Part shown: piece after piece, positions 9,081 through 17,797 of the stretch
Position numbering within the stretch: the stretch's first letter is position 1
Layout of the letters: each line of letters opens with the position of its first letter
Origin: Nostoc sp. NIES-3756
Lineage (GTDB): Bacteria; Cyanobacteriota; Cyanobacteriia; Cyanobacteriales; Nostocaceae
Direction of reading: 5' to 3'
NCBI RefSeq assembly: GCF_001548375.1
Contig: NZ_AP017295.1
Location: 5,665,001-5,729,000, forward strand
DNA length: 64,000 nt
Position numbers and translations under genes: made by a program
The notes under the pieces: model-generated
Databases searched by the model: none
What the model was told of the DNA's origin: nothing
What the model saw: the letters and a program-made list of their open reading frames with translations, nothing else

Positions 9081-9464
9081 ATGGATTTGATAGTTGAAGA
9101 TTTAGCTGCCATTGATAATAAACTTTCTCAGCGTCATATTGACCTTGACCCTAATGGATATTTTATTATTTACATTGATAGGGCAACAGGCTTAATTTAT
9201 GCCAAGCATTTTACAAATGTGATTGACGAACGTGGTTTAGCTGTAGACCCAGAAACAGGAAAAGTAATTCCTGCTAGAGGAAAAGTAGAAAGAACTCACA
9301 CAACAGTTTTTAGTGGTAGAACAGCAAAGGAACTATGTGTGAAAATTTTTGAAGAAACTCAACACTGTCCTGTAACTTTATTAGATCACGCTGCCTATTT
9401 AGGCCGGGAATTTGTCCGTGCTGAAGTGGCTTTGGTTACAGGGCAAGACTACGTGCAAGATTAG
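9081..9464 (+). CDS. DUF4346 domain-containing protein
   Basis: The 127-aa protein has no signal peptide or membrane segment. The block DPNGYFIIYIDRATGLIYAKHF followed by SGRTAKELCVKIFE and LLDHAAYLGREFVRAE is recognised as the cyanobacterial DUF4346 family, sometimes annotated as dihydropteroate-synthase-related. The reaction is unknown. It is probably transcribed alone, with a hairpin in its leader and a purine/pyrimidine repeat tract directly downstream. Confidence 0.7.
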   Translation: MDLIVEDLAAIDNKLSQRHIDLDPNGYFIIYIDRATGLIYAKHFTNVIDERGLAVDPETGKVIPARGKVERTHTTVFSGRTAKELCVKIFEETQHCPVTLLDHAAYLGREFVRAEVALVTGQDYVQD

Positions 9465-9470
9465 TTGGGG

Positions 9471-9600
9471 AGTAATCAGAGATGGAGGAGTAGGGGGAGT
9501 GGGGGAAGTAGGGGGAGTAAGGAAAGTAGCGGAGATGGAGAAGAATTTCTAATTATCTTGTCTCCCTTATCTCCCTCATCTCCCTCATCTCCCTCATCCT
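9471..9600. repeat. Purine tract followed by pyrimidine tract, short tandem repeats
   Basis: GGGGGAGTA-type repeats on the left are followed by TCTCCCTCA-type repeats on the right. The halves are partly complementary, so the convergent 3' ends of DUF4346 and psb32 share a potential long imperfect hairpin. Confidence 0.65.
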
Positions 9601-10306
9601 ATCCTTCAGATGATGGTTGAACGGCTAAGTAAATGTAGTAAGTTGCCATTGGAATGATAGTAGCGGCAATTAAAAGCCCTACTACCCAAGCGGTGGCATT
9701 ACCTTTGTCGGTTTCTTCTGCTTTCTTAAATGTGCCTTCTACTTGCACTTTATCAACAATTTGTGGAGGGCCAGGATCAGGCTGACCGGAGAGAACAGTA
9801 ACTAGGCGATCGCCTGCATCTAAAAATGCTTGGTTATATTTATTACCGTCTCTTAAAGGCGCAGCTAGTGTTTCCTCAACTACGCTTTTGGCAATAGCAT
9901 CTGTGAGTGTAGACTTGACTTCTTCCCCAGTAATAATTGCCGTACCGTTAGTAACAGTAACTAGTACTAATAAAGTTTGATTTGCTTGGGCTTGTTCGGT
10001 TGGAAACCATTTTTTAAACAAAGCTTGAGCAAAACTCTCTGGTGTTTCACCATAGTCAAGGCGACGGACAGTCACAAATCTGACTTCCTTACCTGTTTGT
10101 TTTGCTAACTCGTCAAACTTGCTGCTAATTGTACCTTCATTAATCCGGCTAATTACGTCGCCTTCATCTAACACCCACGTAGAATCTCCAGCCCCTAAAT
10201 TTGGGATTTGATACACTCCCGTAGCTAGTGCCGGGGCAGTAAATAGCGAAGAAGCTAAGACTACAGCTAATAAAGGTAAAATCATCTGGATGAAAAGCTT
10301 TTTCAT
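9599..10306 (-). CDS. psb32: Photosystem II repair protein Psb32 (TPM domain)
   Basis: The start is placed at 10306 (MKKLFIQMILPLLAVVL), which gives a clean signal peptide ending APALA; the frame is open to 10336. The mature protein contains a TPM domain (VLDEGDVISRINEGTISSKFDELAKQ, then VRFVTVRRLDYGETPE) and a C-terminal transmembrane helix (TAWVVGLLIAATIIPMATYYI). This matches Psb32, a thylakoid protein that protects photosystem II from photodamage and speeds its repair. Length (235 aa) fits the family. Monocistronic. Confidence 0.88.
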   Translation of the reverse strand: MKKLFIQMILPLLAVVLASSLFTAPALATGVYQIPNLGAGDSTWVLDEGDVISRINEGTISSKFDELAKQTGKEVRFVTVRRLDYGETPESFAQALFKKWFPTEQAQANQTLLVLVTVTNGTAIITGEEVKSTLTDAIAKSVVEETLAAPLRDGNKYNQAFLDAGDRLVTVLSGQPDPGPPQIVDKVQVEGTFKKAEETDKGNATAWVVGLLIAATIIPMATYYIYLAVQPSSEG

Positions 10307-10475
10307 TCCAGAAACTTGGTTGAGGATATGTGTCATTGGATAATTTTATAAGACCATCTAGCACCAAAAATACTACACAACCAATGTCAAAATCACTATC
10401 TTTAAAGATTTATTCTCACAGGTAGGAGGCAACCCCCCCAACCCCCAAGGTGGCAAGGTAGGGGAGAGAAGTGAC

Positions 10476-10530
10476 TGTTAACTGTTGACTAATGACTAAT
10501 GACTAATGACTAATAACTAATAACTATGAC
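10476..10530. repeat. ATGACTA/ATAACTA heptamer array running into the surE start codon
   Basis: Consecutive units of ATGACTA then ATAACTA end at the surE ATG (10526). No Shine-Dalgarno sequence remains between repeat and start. Confidence 0.85.
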
Positions 10531-11206
10531 CATAATCCTCACCAACGACGACGGTATTGATGCACCTGGAATTAAAGCATTAGCTCAAGCTGTCCAAGGC
10601 AAAGACTTTATCGTTGCTGCACCTAAAGATCATCAATCAGGTTGTGGTCATCAAGTTACTACCACTCGCCCGATTAATCTACAAAAACGTTCTGAGACTG
10701 AATATGCGATCGCAGGTACTCCCGCCGATTGTGTCAGAATTGCACTTACACAAATTACTCAAGATATCAAGTTTGTCTTATCAGGCATCAACGCTGGCGG
10801 TAACTTAGGAGTTGATGCTTATATTTCTGGAACCGTTGCGGCCGTGCGTGAAGCAGCGATGCACGGTATTGCCGGGATTGCTATTTCTCACTATCGTAAA
10901 GCCAAACACAATTTTGATTGGGAACTAGCAGCTTCTTTGACGGCTGAAGTTCTTGCAGAATTATTGCACCGTCCTCTAGAACCGGGATGCTTTTGGAACG
11001 TTAATTTACCCCATATACTATCAGGAGAACCCAAACCAAAGTTAGTGTTTTGTCAGCCCTGCACTAAACCGCTACCAGTTAACTATCGCATTGATGGCGA
11101 AGATTTTTTCTATGTAGGTGAATATGGCAAGCGTGAACGTACACCAGGAAGCGATGTTGAAGTTTGTTTTGGTGGCAATATCGCTATTACACAATTAAGA
11201 GTTTAG
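10526..11206 (+). CDS. surE: 5'/3'-nucleotidase SurE
   Basis: The 226-aa protein opens with ILTNDDGIDAPGI, the metal-binding Asp-Asp motif of SurE. It continues with the conserved AAPKDHQSGCGH, GTPADCVRIAL, SGINAGGNLG and YISGTVAAVREAAMHG blocks. SurE is a cytoplasmic metal-dependent phosphatase that removes phosphate from nucleoside 5'- and 3'-monophosphates. Its leader is made of heptamer repeats, so translation probably does not use a canonical ribosome-binding site. Length is slightly short but within the family range. Confidence 0.93.
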   Translation: MTIILTNDDGIDAPGIKALAQAVQGKDFIVAAPKDHQSGCGHQVTTTRPINLQKRSETEYAIAGTPADCVRIALTQITQDIKFVLSGINAGGNLGVDAYISGTVAAVREAAMHGIAGIAISHYRKAKHNFDWELAASLTAEVLAELLHRPLEPGCFWNVNLPHILSGEPKPKLVFCQPCTKPLPVNYRIDGEDFFYVGEYGKRERTPGSDVEVCFGGNIAITQLRV

Positions 11207-11250
11207 ACAAGGGAAGTGAAGGAGTGATGAGCCGATAATATAGTTGTTTT

Positions 11251-11348
11251 GGTGGGTAATTGGTAATCGCCAATAGGTAATTGTTTTGAGCCACTACCAA
11301 TTACCCATTACCAGCCCCCAGGATATGATAAGTATTTCAGCGAACTTG
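11251..11348. repeat. Dispersed repeat, copy A
   Basis: Starts GGTGGGTAATTG and includes ATTACCAGCCCCCA, ATATGATAAGTATTT and an AGC-AACTT end. The same order of blocks recurs at 59597-59672. The left part also forms a hairpin with its right part (GGTAATTG against CCAATTACC). Confidence 0.75.
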
Positions 11349-11438
11349 ATATAAAACCTACAAATAATTGTCACAAGCAGGTTGTATCTGCGTCATACCA
11401 GACTGTTAGGTTAAAAGTACACAGCCGACATCCCCATT

Positions 11439-11564
11439 ATGCAGGCTCTGGGAATAATTATTATGTTGACTTTTGCCCTAGCTACATTCTTGGTGAGCTT
11501 ACTTACTGTATCAGGTTGGGCAGCGATCGCTTTCCTGTTTCCCCAAAGTCATTCCCAAGATTAA
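11439..11564 (+). CDS. Small single-pass membrane peptide (41 aa)
   Basis: ATG at 11439 opens a 41-codon frame: MQALGIIIML, then a hydrophobic stretch and the ending GWAAIAFLFPQSHSQD. One transmembrane helix fills most of the protein. It resembles the small membrane subunits common in cyanobacterial photosynthetic and NDH-1 complexes, but it matches none that I know (not PetL/M/N, PsbX or Psb30). A second ATG lies at 11463. A hairpin directly after the stop supports a separate transcript. Confidence 0.5.
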   Translation: MQALGIIIMLTFALATFLVSLLTVSGWAAIAFLFPQSHSQD

Positions 11565-11568
11565 TTAA

Positions 11569-11598
11569 AGAAGGGACGCACATCTGTACGCCCCTTCT
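11569..11598. terminator. Shared hairpin between convergent small genes
   Basis: AGAAGGG..CG pairs with CG.CCCTTCT around a short loop, just after the stop at 11564 and just before the minus-strand stop at 11601. It may serve both genes. No strong T-run follows on either side. Confidence 0.5.
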
Positions 11599-11600
11599 GG

Positions 11601-11816
11601 TTAATCTACTACTTTCAGCAATCCTGTTTGTAAGGCAGCAAATATGCGGTTGATTTGTTGCCGTTCTTTTTCGTCTAAATCTTCTTTAGATAGTAGCGTG
11701 GACATTAATAACTGTTGGTCGTAGCGTGAAATCCTACCAATAGCAAATATACGCTCAAAAACTAATTCTAAAGGGATTTGGGTTGAGGGGCTAGTAATTT
11801 GCATATTCCTCACCAA
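11601..11816 (-). CDS. Small conserved cyanobacterial-type protein, function unknown
   Basis: This 71-aa soluble protein has the pattern PLELVFERIFAIGRISRYDQQLLMSTLLSKEDLDEKERQQINRIF, a predicted three-helix arrangement rich in charged residues. Start is at 11816 (MVRN) or at the internal Met at 11804. I recall similar small proteins in Nostocales but no assigned function. It converges with the 41-aa peptide gene across a shared hairpin. Confidence 0.6.
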   Translation of the reverse strand: MVRNMQITSPSTQIPLELVFERIFAIGRISRYDQQLLMSTLLSKEDLDEKERQQINRIFAALQTGLLKVVD

Positions 11817-11984
11817 AATTTATTTTTTAAATTCTCTTCAGAGAATAACAATTTTCTGTAAAGTCTGACATGGGTAGGCATACCGAATCACGGATACCCA
11901 ATAGTTATAGATTTTATGCCTCCTGTGATACTCGCCTTTTAGGTAAAATAACTAGGCAATTCAGTAAGCAACAGGTTAAGACTC

Positions 11985-12857
11985 ATGGCTCAGGCACAGA
12001 TTGGGATTATTGGTGGCAGTGGTCTCTACAAAATGGAAGCCCTCAAAGATGTCGAAGAAGTACAAATTCAAACGCCCTTTGGTTCGCCCTCTGATGCGTT
12101 GATTCTAGGAAACCTTGATGGAACAAGAGTAGCATTTTTAGCACGTCATGGTCGTAATCATACGCTTTTACCTTCAGAGTTGCCCTTCCGCGCTAATATC
12201 TACGCAATGAAGCAATTGGGTGTGGAGTACTTAATTTCAGCTAGTGCGGTTGGTTCATTAAAGGAAGAAGCTAAACCACTAGATATGGTGGTTCCAGACC
12301 AATTTATTGACAGAACCAAAAACCGAGTTTCTACATTTTTTGGTGAGGGTATTGTAGCTCACATTGCCTTTGGCGACCCGATCTGTAAAAATCTAGCAGG
12401 AGTTTTAGCTGATGCGATCGCATCCTTAAATTTACCAGATGTCATCCTCCACAGAGGCGGCACTTATGTTTGCATGGAAGGCCCCGCATTTTCCACCAAA
12501 GCAGAATCAAATCTTTACCGTAGCTGGGGTGCAACCATCATCGGTATGACCAATTTACCAGAAGCGAAGTTAGCCAGGGAAGCAGAAATCGCCTATGCTA
12601 CCTTGGCATTAGTCACAGATTATGATTGTTGGCATCCAGACCACGATAGCGTAACTGTAGAAATGGTCATTGGTAACTTGCAACGCAACGCTGTCAATGC
12701 GCAAAAAGTGATTCAAGAAACCGTACACCGTTTAAGTCAAAATCCTCCACATAGTGAGGCTCATTCTGCTTTGAAGTATGCAATTTTGACAAATTTAGAA
12801 AAAGCACCTGTCGCCACCAAGGAGAAGTTAGGGTTATTGTTACAAAAATATTTGTAA
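11985..12857 (+). CDS. mtnP: S-methyl-5'-thioadenosine phosphorylase
   Basis: The 290-aa protein shows the PNP/MTAP-family motifs: [12 protein letters not shown] at the N-terminus, [41 protein letters not shown], and [19 protein letters not shown] with VTDYDCWH. The enzyme cleaves methylthioadenosine with phosphate to adenine and methylthioribose-1-phosphate in methionine salvage; the adenine can be used by Apt, encoded at 25453. Start ATG 11985 was preferred to an overlapping 74-aa frame at 11870. A REP-derived terminator follows. Confidence 0.95.
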   Translation: MAQAQIGIIGGSGLYKMEALKDVEEVQIQTPFGSPSDALILGNLDGTRVAFLARHGRNHTLLPSELPFRANIYAMKQLGVEYLISASAVGSLKEEAKPLDMVVPDQFIDRTKNRVSTFFGEGIVAHIAFGDPICKNLAGVLADAIASLNLPDVILHRGGTYVCMEGPAFSTKAESNLYRSWGATIIGMTNLPEAKLAREAEIAYATLALVTDYDCWHPDHDSVTVEMVIGNLQRNAVNAQKVIQETVHRLSQNPPHSEAHSALKYAILTNLEKAPVATKEKLGLLLQKYL

Positions 12858-12894
12858 TCTAAATTTACACCTAAAACTCATCAAGGTTTGTAGT

Positions 12895-12919
12895 AAGGAC
12901 TTTAGTCCTTTTATTTTTT
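12895..12919 (+). terminator. Rho-independent terminator of mtnP, built on a REP-like repeat
   Basis: AAGGACT (12895-12901), TT, AGTCCTT (12904-12910), then TTATTTTTT. It is a partial copy of the palindrome at 4294-4321. Confidence 0.75.
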
Positions 12920-12998
12920 CCACAGAGCCACAGAGTTCAAAGATGATAGAGAAATTTCTCAACTTAAATTGTCTCCTTCACTTTGACGCGGCTAGTTA

Positions 12999-13063
12999 GT
13001 AGGGTGCGTCAGTATAAATATTTTCTTGGTATCGCTAGGGCTTCTCATACTGACGCACCCTAC
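12999..13063. repeat. 17-bp perfect inverted repeat, MITE-like
   Basis: GTAGGGTGCGTCAGTAT (12999-13015) is the exact reverse complement of 13047-13063, with a 31-bp centre. GGGTGCGTCAG-type repeats are common between genes of filamentous cyanobacteria. Confidence 0.75.
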
Positions 13064-13094
13064 ATTTTGGATATTTTTTTATATGAAAGTTCCT

Positions 13095-13135
13095 AAGAAA
13101 AAATAAAAAAATTAGGTATGCTCTACACACCTAAT
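13095..13135 (-). terminator. Rho-independent terminator of the pst operon
   Basis: On the minus strand, ATTAGGT, an 11-nt loop and ACCTAAT are followed by a run of mostly T (plus-strand 13095-13110). It lies 27 bp after the pstB stop. Confidence 0.85.
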
Positions 13136-13161
13136 TCTATGAATTAAGTTATGAAAAATGT

Positions 13162-13968
13162 TTAACCGAATCTGCCGCTAACGTAATCTCTGGTGTCTTC
13201 TTGCTGGGGATTATTGAAAATCGATTCGGTAGCATCAAATTCTACTAGATAGCCGCTACGACCGGCTCCATCTGTCGCCTTAACGTTGAAAAAGGCTGTC
13301 ATATCAGATACCCGTGCTGCTTGCTGCATATTATGGGTAACGATGACGATGGTGTATTGCTCTTTGAGTTCGTGAATGAGTTCTTCTACACGTAGGGTAG
13401 AGATGGGGTCTAACGCAGAGCAAGGTTCATCCATGAGTATAATCTCTGGTTGAACTGCGATCGCTCTAGCAATACATAAACGTTGTTGTTGTCCACCAGA
13501 TAAAGATAAGCCACTTTGCCGCAGTTTATCCTTTACTTCATCCCACAATGCTGCTTGGCGCAAACTGCGTTCTACCAACTCATCCAGATTACCTTTGTAG
13601 CCATTAATTTTGGCTCCATAAGTAATATTGTCATAAATTGATTTGGGAAATGGGTTTGGTCTTTGAAACACCATTCCAATTCTGCGGCGAACTTCTACAG
13701 GGTCAATATCTGGTGCATACAAGTTTTTATCGTAGTAGAAAATCTTACCTTCAGCCCGGAATGATTCAATCAAGTCGTTGAGACGGTTATAGCACCGTAA
13801 CAACGTACTTTTACCACAACCAGAAGGGCCGATAAAGGCTGTCACCTTATTTCTGGGAATATCTAGCCAAATGTTCTGTAAAGCCAGAAATTTGCCGTAG
13901 TAAATGTTAAGATTTTCAGCTTTGAGAACGGTTTCTGTGCTATTGAGAGTGCTAGTATTTGTAGCCAT
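13162..13968 (-). CDS. pstB: Phosphate ABC transporter ATP-binding protein
   Basis: The 268-aa ATPase has Walker [11 protein letters not shown]-loop [15 protein letters not shown], signature LSGGQQQR and Walker [17 protein letters not shown], with the PstB-specific [12 protein letters not shown] start. It drives phosphate import through PstC/PstA at the cytoplasmic face. It is the last gene of pstSCAB, 49 bp after pstA. phoU is not nearby. Start ATG 13968. Confidence 0.96.
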   Translation of the reverse strand: MATNTSTLNSTETVLKAENLNIYYGKFLALQNIWLDIPRNKVTAFIGPSGCGKSTLLRCYNRLNDLIESFRAEGKIFYYDKNLYAPDIDPVEVRRRIGMVFQRPNPFPKSIYDNITYGAKINGYKGNLDELVERSLRQAALWDEVKDKLRQSGLSLSGGQQQRLCIARAIAVQPEIILMDEPCSALDPISTLRVEELIHELKEQYTIVIVTHNMQQAARVSDMTAFFNVKATDGAGRSGYLVEFDATESIFNNPQQEDTRDYVSGRFG

Positions 13969-14017
13969 AAATGGTCTAATGTAAGTGTTAAGAATGGCAG
14001 ACGACTTTGATTAAGTT

Positions 14018-14908
14018 TTAAACTTTTTGACGAGTCGCCCAGCGAGCGATAATACTGGTGATGAGAACCATCAACACCAAAATCAAAGATGCAGCCCAAG
14101 CTAATGACTGCCAATTTTTAAAGGGAGAAATGGCAAAGTTGTAAACCAGAACAGCTAGAGAAGCTGTGGGTTGGAATAGAGGATTACGCCAATCAATCCA
14201 AAATGATGAAAATAAAGCAGTAAACAACAGAGGTGCAGTTTCTCCAGCCGCACGGGCAATTGCCAATGTTGATCCTGTCACAATTGCAGGTAAGGCAGCT
14301 GGCAAGACAACTTGTGTTACTGTCTGAAAATTAGTTGCTCCTAATCCTACGGATGCTTGTCGTAAATCTTGTGAAACTAGTTGTAAAGCTTCATCTGTAG
14401 TTCTTACAATAATTGGCAACATTAAGATTGCCAATGCAAATCCTCCACCTAGCGCTGAATATGAACCTAAATTCAGCTTTACTAATGTCAAAACTACAAT
14501 CCCATAAGCAAATACCCCAGCAATAATTGAGGGAACGCCACTGAGGACATTAGTAGCAAATCTGATCCATCTAGCTATCTTACCAGAACTAAATTCTGTT
14601 AGATAGATTGCCGCTATCACACCTAATGGAATACTAATTAATGCACCAATTCCTACCATTAGTAGTGTACCTAATATAGCGTTACCAAAACCGCCTCCTT
14701 GTCTCAAAGGGGCTGGTGGTAATTCAGTAAATATGCTCAGACTCAGGCTGCTAAAACCTTGAATAATTACATAAGATAAAACTGCCAATAGGGGCAAAAG
14801 TGCTAACGCTCCGCACAAAAAGGCTACTCCTGTCATCGCCGTATTAAATAGCGTCCGTCCAGACATCGGAGCGCGACTTAAACTCCTTTCAGGAAAATCA
14901 GTATTCAT
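14018..14908 (-). CDS. pstA: Phosphate ABC transporter permease PstA
   Basis: The 296-aa integral membrane protein has about six helices and the PstA-type EAA loop ALQLVSQDLRQASVGLGATNFQTVTQVVLPAALPAI. It pairs with PstC to form the phosphate channel. It lies 20 bp downstream of pstC and 49 bp upstream of pstB, so co-transcription is very likely. Confidence 0.95.
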   Translation of the reverse strand: MNTDFPERSLSRAPMSGRTLFNTAMTGVAFLCGALALLPLLAVLSYVIIQGFSSLSLSIFTELPPAPLRQGGGFGNAILGTLLMVGIGALISIPLGVIAAIYLTEFSSGKIARWIRFATNVLSGVPSIIAGVFAYGIVVLTLVKLNLGSYSALGGGFALAILMLPIIVRTTDEALQLVSQDLRQASVGLGATNFQTVTQVVLPAALPAIVTGSTLAIARAAGETAPLLFTALFSSFWIDWRNPLFQPTASLAVLVYNFAISPFKNWQSLAWAASLILVLMVLITSIIARWATRQKV

Positions 14909-14928
14909 AAATTCAACTCACTACAAAG

Positions 14929-15879
14929 CTAAATTCGCTTGACTCGGATAACTATTAATTCAGCCAGAATATTTACAATTAAAGTCAAAATAAATAAAAC
15001 TAAAGCTGCATACATCAAAGCTGCAACTTGCAAACCACTCGCTTCCGAAAATTGGTTTGCCAGTAGAGAAGAGATAGTATTTGCTGGTGCTAATAGGGAG
15101 GGGCTGATATTGTTGGAGTTGCCAATCAACATAGTGACAGCCATCGTTTCTCCCATTGCTCTACCTAGTGCTAGCATCACAGCACTCACAATGCCAGAAA
15201 ATGCTGAGGGAATGAGGACTTGAAAAATTGTTTCCCAGCGTGTCGCCCCTAGTCCTAAGGATGCTTGGCGCAAACTCGGTGGTACAGAAATTAAAGCATC
15301 ACGGGAGATAGCAGTAATAATAGGCAAAGTCATAATTGCCAAAATCACTCCAGCAGGTAACATTCCTGGGCCTGTAGGAGCGGTGCTAAAAATTGGCAAC
15401 CAACCCAATGAACTATTGAGCCACCTGCCGAGATTACTTAAAATTGGTATTAATACAAAAATACCCCAGACTCCATAAACAACACTGGGAATAGCCGCCA
15501 GCAACTCTACTAAAAACACTAATACAGTACGTACCTTAATGGGGAGGAAGTCTTCACTCAATAATACAGCTGTCCCCACGCCGATAGGTACTGCTAGCAA
15601 TAACCCAATAAAGGAACTAATGATAGTCCCGTAAACTTGGGCTAATACGCCATATTCATCATTAACTGGATTCCAAGCACTTTTAACTAAAAAGCTCAGA
15701 CCAAATTGCTGTATAGCTGGCCAAGCGGCAATAGTGACTTGTGTCGCTATCCATAACAATGTGCCTGCGATCGCTAAAGCAAAAATCCGAGTCAACCAAA
15801 TAAAACCCCTATCTAGAGATTTTTCAGTTCCAGAGCGACTTTTGATAGCTGATAGCAAATTTTGAGAGTTTGTAGCCAT
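14929..15879 (-). CDS. pstC: Phosphate ABC transporter permease PstC
   Basis: The 316-aa protein has about six transmembrane helices. The EAA-like loop ALISVPPSLRQASLGLGATRWETIFQVLIPSAFSGI and the FLVKSAWNPVNDEYG periplasmic segment are characteristic of PstC. It follows pstS after a 194-bp gap with no obvious terminator; a second promoter there is possible but not evident. Confidence 0.95.
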   Translation of the reverse strand: MATNSQNLLSAIKSRSGTEKSLDRGFIWLTRIFALAIAGTLLWIATQVTIAAWPAIQQFGLSFLVKSAWNPVNDEYGVLAQVYGTIISSFIGLLLAVPIGVGTAVLLSEDFLPIKVRTVLVFLVELLAAIPSVVYGVWGIFVLIPILSNLGRWLNSSLGWLPIFSTAPTGPGMLPAGVILAIMTLPIITAISRDALISVPPSLRQASLGLGATRWETIFQVLIPSAFSGIVSAVMLALGRAMGETMAVTMLIGNSNNISPSLLAPANTISSLLANQFSEASGLQVAALMYAALVLFILTLIVNILAELIVIRVKRI

Positions 15880-16073
15880 GAATACTGACTTTTAATATTA
15901 AATCAGAGGAAAATGTGAGAAGCAAGCTGATCTATTACATTGTGGCTTCACTTTAATTTAGATACCAGCCACATCAATTAAGAAAACGTTAATGCCTGTC
16001 AACCAAAAATCAATTACTGAGTAAAGATGTTTTACCTATAGATATAAGTAGTCTTTTAACTCAGCACTCCTAA

Positions 16074-17258
16074 TTACTTGCTAGCGCTGGTACTGCCACC
16101 TACGGCAATTTTATATTCTGGACTAATTTGGTCTGCGACAGCCGCCACTTTAGTCACTACGTTCTGGGGTAAGGGTACATATCCCAACTCTGTGGAGAGC
16201 TTTTGCCCTTCTGTCAAGCCATACTCAATTGCCGCTTCAACAGCTTTAGCTTTAGCTGGGTCAGCATATTTTTTATAAGCCAGAAGCCAAGTATAGGTGA
16301 CTATGGGATAAGAATCTGCACCTTCAGGATCAGCAATAAAAGCACGCAGGTCTGCTGGTAACGTAACAGCTTCCAAAGTTTTAGCTGCTGATGCTTCTGT
16401 TGGTGTCACAAATTGCCCACCTTTGTTCTCTAATGCAGCAAACTTGAGTCCGTTCTGTTTAGCGTAGCCGTATTCTACGTAACCAATTGAACCTTGAGTT
16501 TGTTGAACTTGCGCTGTTACGCCTTCATTTCCTTTTGCACCAACACCCACAGGCCAATTAACAGTTTTACCTTCACCAACTTTGCTTTTCCAATCTGGAC
16601 TGATAGCGCTGAGGTGTTTTGTAAATACGCCTGTAGTACCACTACCGTCTGAACGGTGTACAACTGTAATCGGTTGATTGGGAAGGTTAACACCTGGGTT
16701 TGCGTCAGCTATTTTTTTATCGTTCCAGGTTTTAATATTGCCTAGTAAGATGTCGGCATATACCGCTCTTGGTAGCTTCAATTCAGCAACATCAGGCAGA
16801 TTATAAGCGAGTACAATGCTACCAGCCGTCATCGGTAGTAGTAAAACACCTTTGTCTTGTGGCACTTTTTGAATTTCTTCATCCTTCATGGCCACATCAC
16901 TGGCCCCAAAATCTACAGTACCTTTAATAAATTGTTCAACTCCAGCACCGCTACCAACTGACTGATAGTTGACCTGGAGATTGGGGTACTTTTTATTTAA
17001 TTCTGTAAACCAACTTTGATACAAAGGTGCTGGGAAAGATGCACCAGCTCCAGTCAATGTTACATTACCACCCAAATCCAATTTTGCGGGATTGGAAGCT
17101 GTAGCATCTTTAGCAGTGCCGGATGAGGTATCAGGAGTTGTAGCCGTGTCTGAGCCTTGCTGACCGCCACAAGCAGCTAAACTCAACGCCAGTGTTAATA
17201 CGGTAATCTTCACTGAAATACGGTTATTTTTATTTCTCTTTAAATGTGAGAGCATCAC
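16074..17258 (-). CDS. pstS: Phosphate-binding lipoprotein PstS
   Basis: The 394-aa protein has a lipoprotein signal (ALSLAACGG; lipid-modified Cys about residue 30), then a Ser/Thr-rich linker and the PstS fold: GAGASFPAPLYQSW, YQSVGSGAGVEQF, DFGASDVAM and HRSDGSGTTGVFT, which contacts phosphate. It captures periplasmic phosphate for PstCAB. Start is MM at 17258 (second Met equally possible). A PHO-box-like direct repeat begins 54 bp upstream, suggesting induction by phosphate starvation through a PhoB/SphR-type regulator. Confidence 0.96.
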   Translation of the reverse strand: MMLSHLKRNKNNRISVKITVLTLALSLAACGGQQGSDTATTPDTSSGTAKDATASNPAKLDLGGNVTLTGAGASFPAPLYQSWFTELNKKYPNLQVNYQSVGSGAGVEQFIKGTVDFGASDVAMKDEEIQKVPQDKGVLLLPMTAGSIVLAYNLPDVAELKLPRAVYADILLGNIKTWNDKKIADANPGVNLPNQPITVVHRSDGSGTTGVFTKHLSAISPDWKSKVGEGKTVNWPVGVGAKGNEGVTAQVQQTQGSIGYVEYGYAKQNGLKFAALENKGGQFVTPTEASAAKTLEAVTLPADLRAFIADPEGADSYPIVTYTWLLAYKKYADPAKAKAVEAAIEYGLTEGQKLSTELGYVPLPQNVVTKVAAVADQISPEYKIAVGGSTSASK

Positions 17259-17797
17259 TGTCTGTTTCGGAAAATTTTCAGAGGGGCATTTCTAAGCTAC
17301 CTTCTATAGATAGGTGTTAAGGTTAACAATAGGTTAAGCCCAAGGAAAAATTATATATTTTTTAGATATCTATCCAAACTTTTCTCTATAATACTGAGAA
17401 ATATTTTATACGAATTTAAGCGCAAAAGATTTATAAAGAATTATTTTGTGACCGATGTAAATTAGATTCAAGCGTTATGTTCAAAAGCAATCAGCTGTCC
17501 TCGTTTTTAGCGATCGCAGATGCCAGATAGTAGCTCTAAATAACCAACCACAACAGAGAAATTACATAAATTGAGTATGAATTTGCTGTAGAAAAAGTCC
17601 GTAAAAAAATGAGACGGAACATTTATTCCGGTTAATTTGTTAATTTTCAGTACTTAGTTAGTAACCGTAACCTCAACTAATTACACAAGTAATCTAGTAG
17701 ACATGATATTACAGATAAACAAATCAGTACGAGTTTCACTTACATAATTAATGCCTATACTGGTTGCTGTTGCTTTCCTATTTTTTGTGCCTAATAA
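17259..17797. other. 539-bp divergent intergenic region between pstS and bioY
   Basis: The pstS side carries the PHO box. The rest is A+T-rich, with one HIP1-like site near 17510 and no convincing small gene or RNA. Confidence 0.6.
17312..17338 (-). promoter_or_regulatory. PHO-box-like direct repeats upstream of pstS
   Basis: The minus strand reads CTTAACCT, ATT, GTTAACCT, TAA, CACCT: 8-bp units repeated every 11 bp, as described for PhoB-type boxes of cyanobacteria. Two units match well (plus-strand 17331-17338 and 17320-17327); the third is poor. Confidence 0.7.

Larger units (their letters stand above)
12858..13161. other. 304-bp intergenic region between convergent mtnP and pstB
   Basis: Holds the mtnP terminator, a 17-bp inverted repeat pair (12999-13063) and the pst terminator (13111-13135). 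No ORF. Confidence 0.7.

Noticed and set aside
9471..9600. CRISPR array or other spaced repeat system
   Set aside because: The units are contiguous short tandem repeats without spacers; the same applies to the other heptamer tracts in the window.
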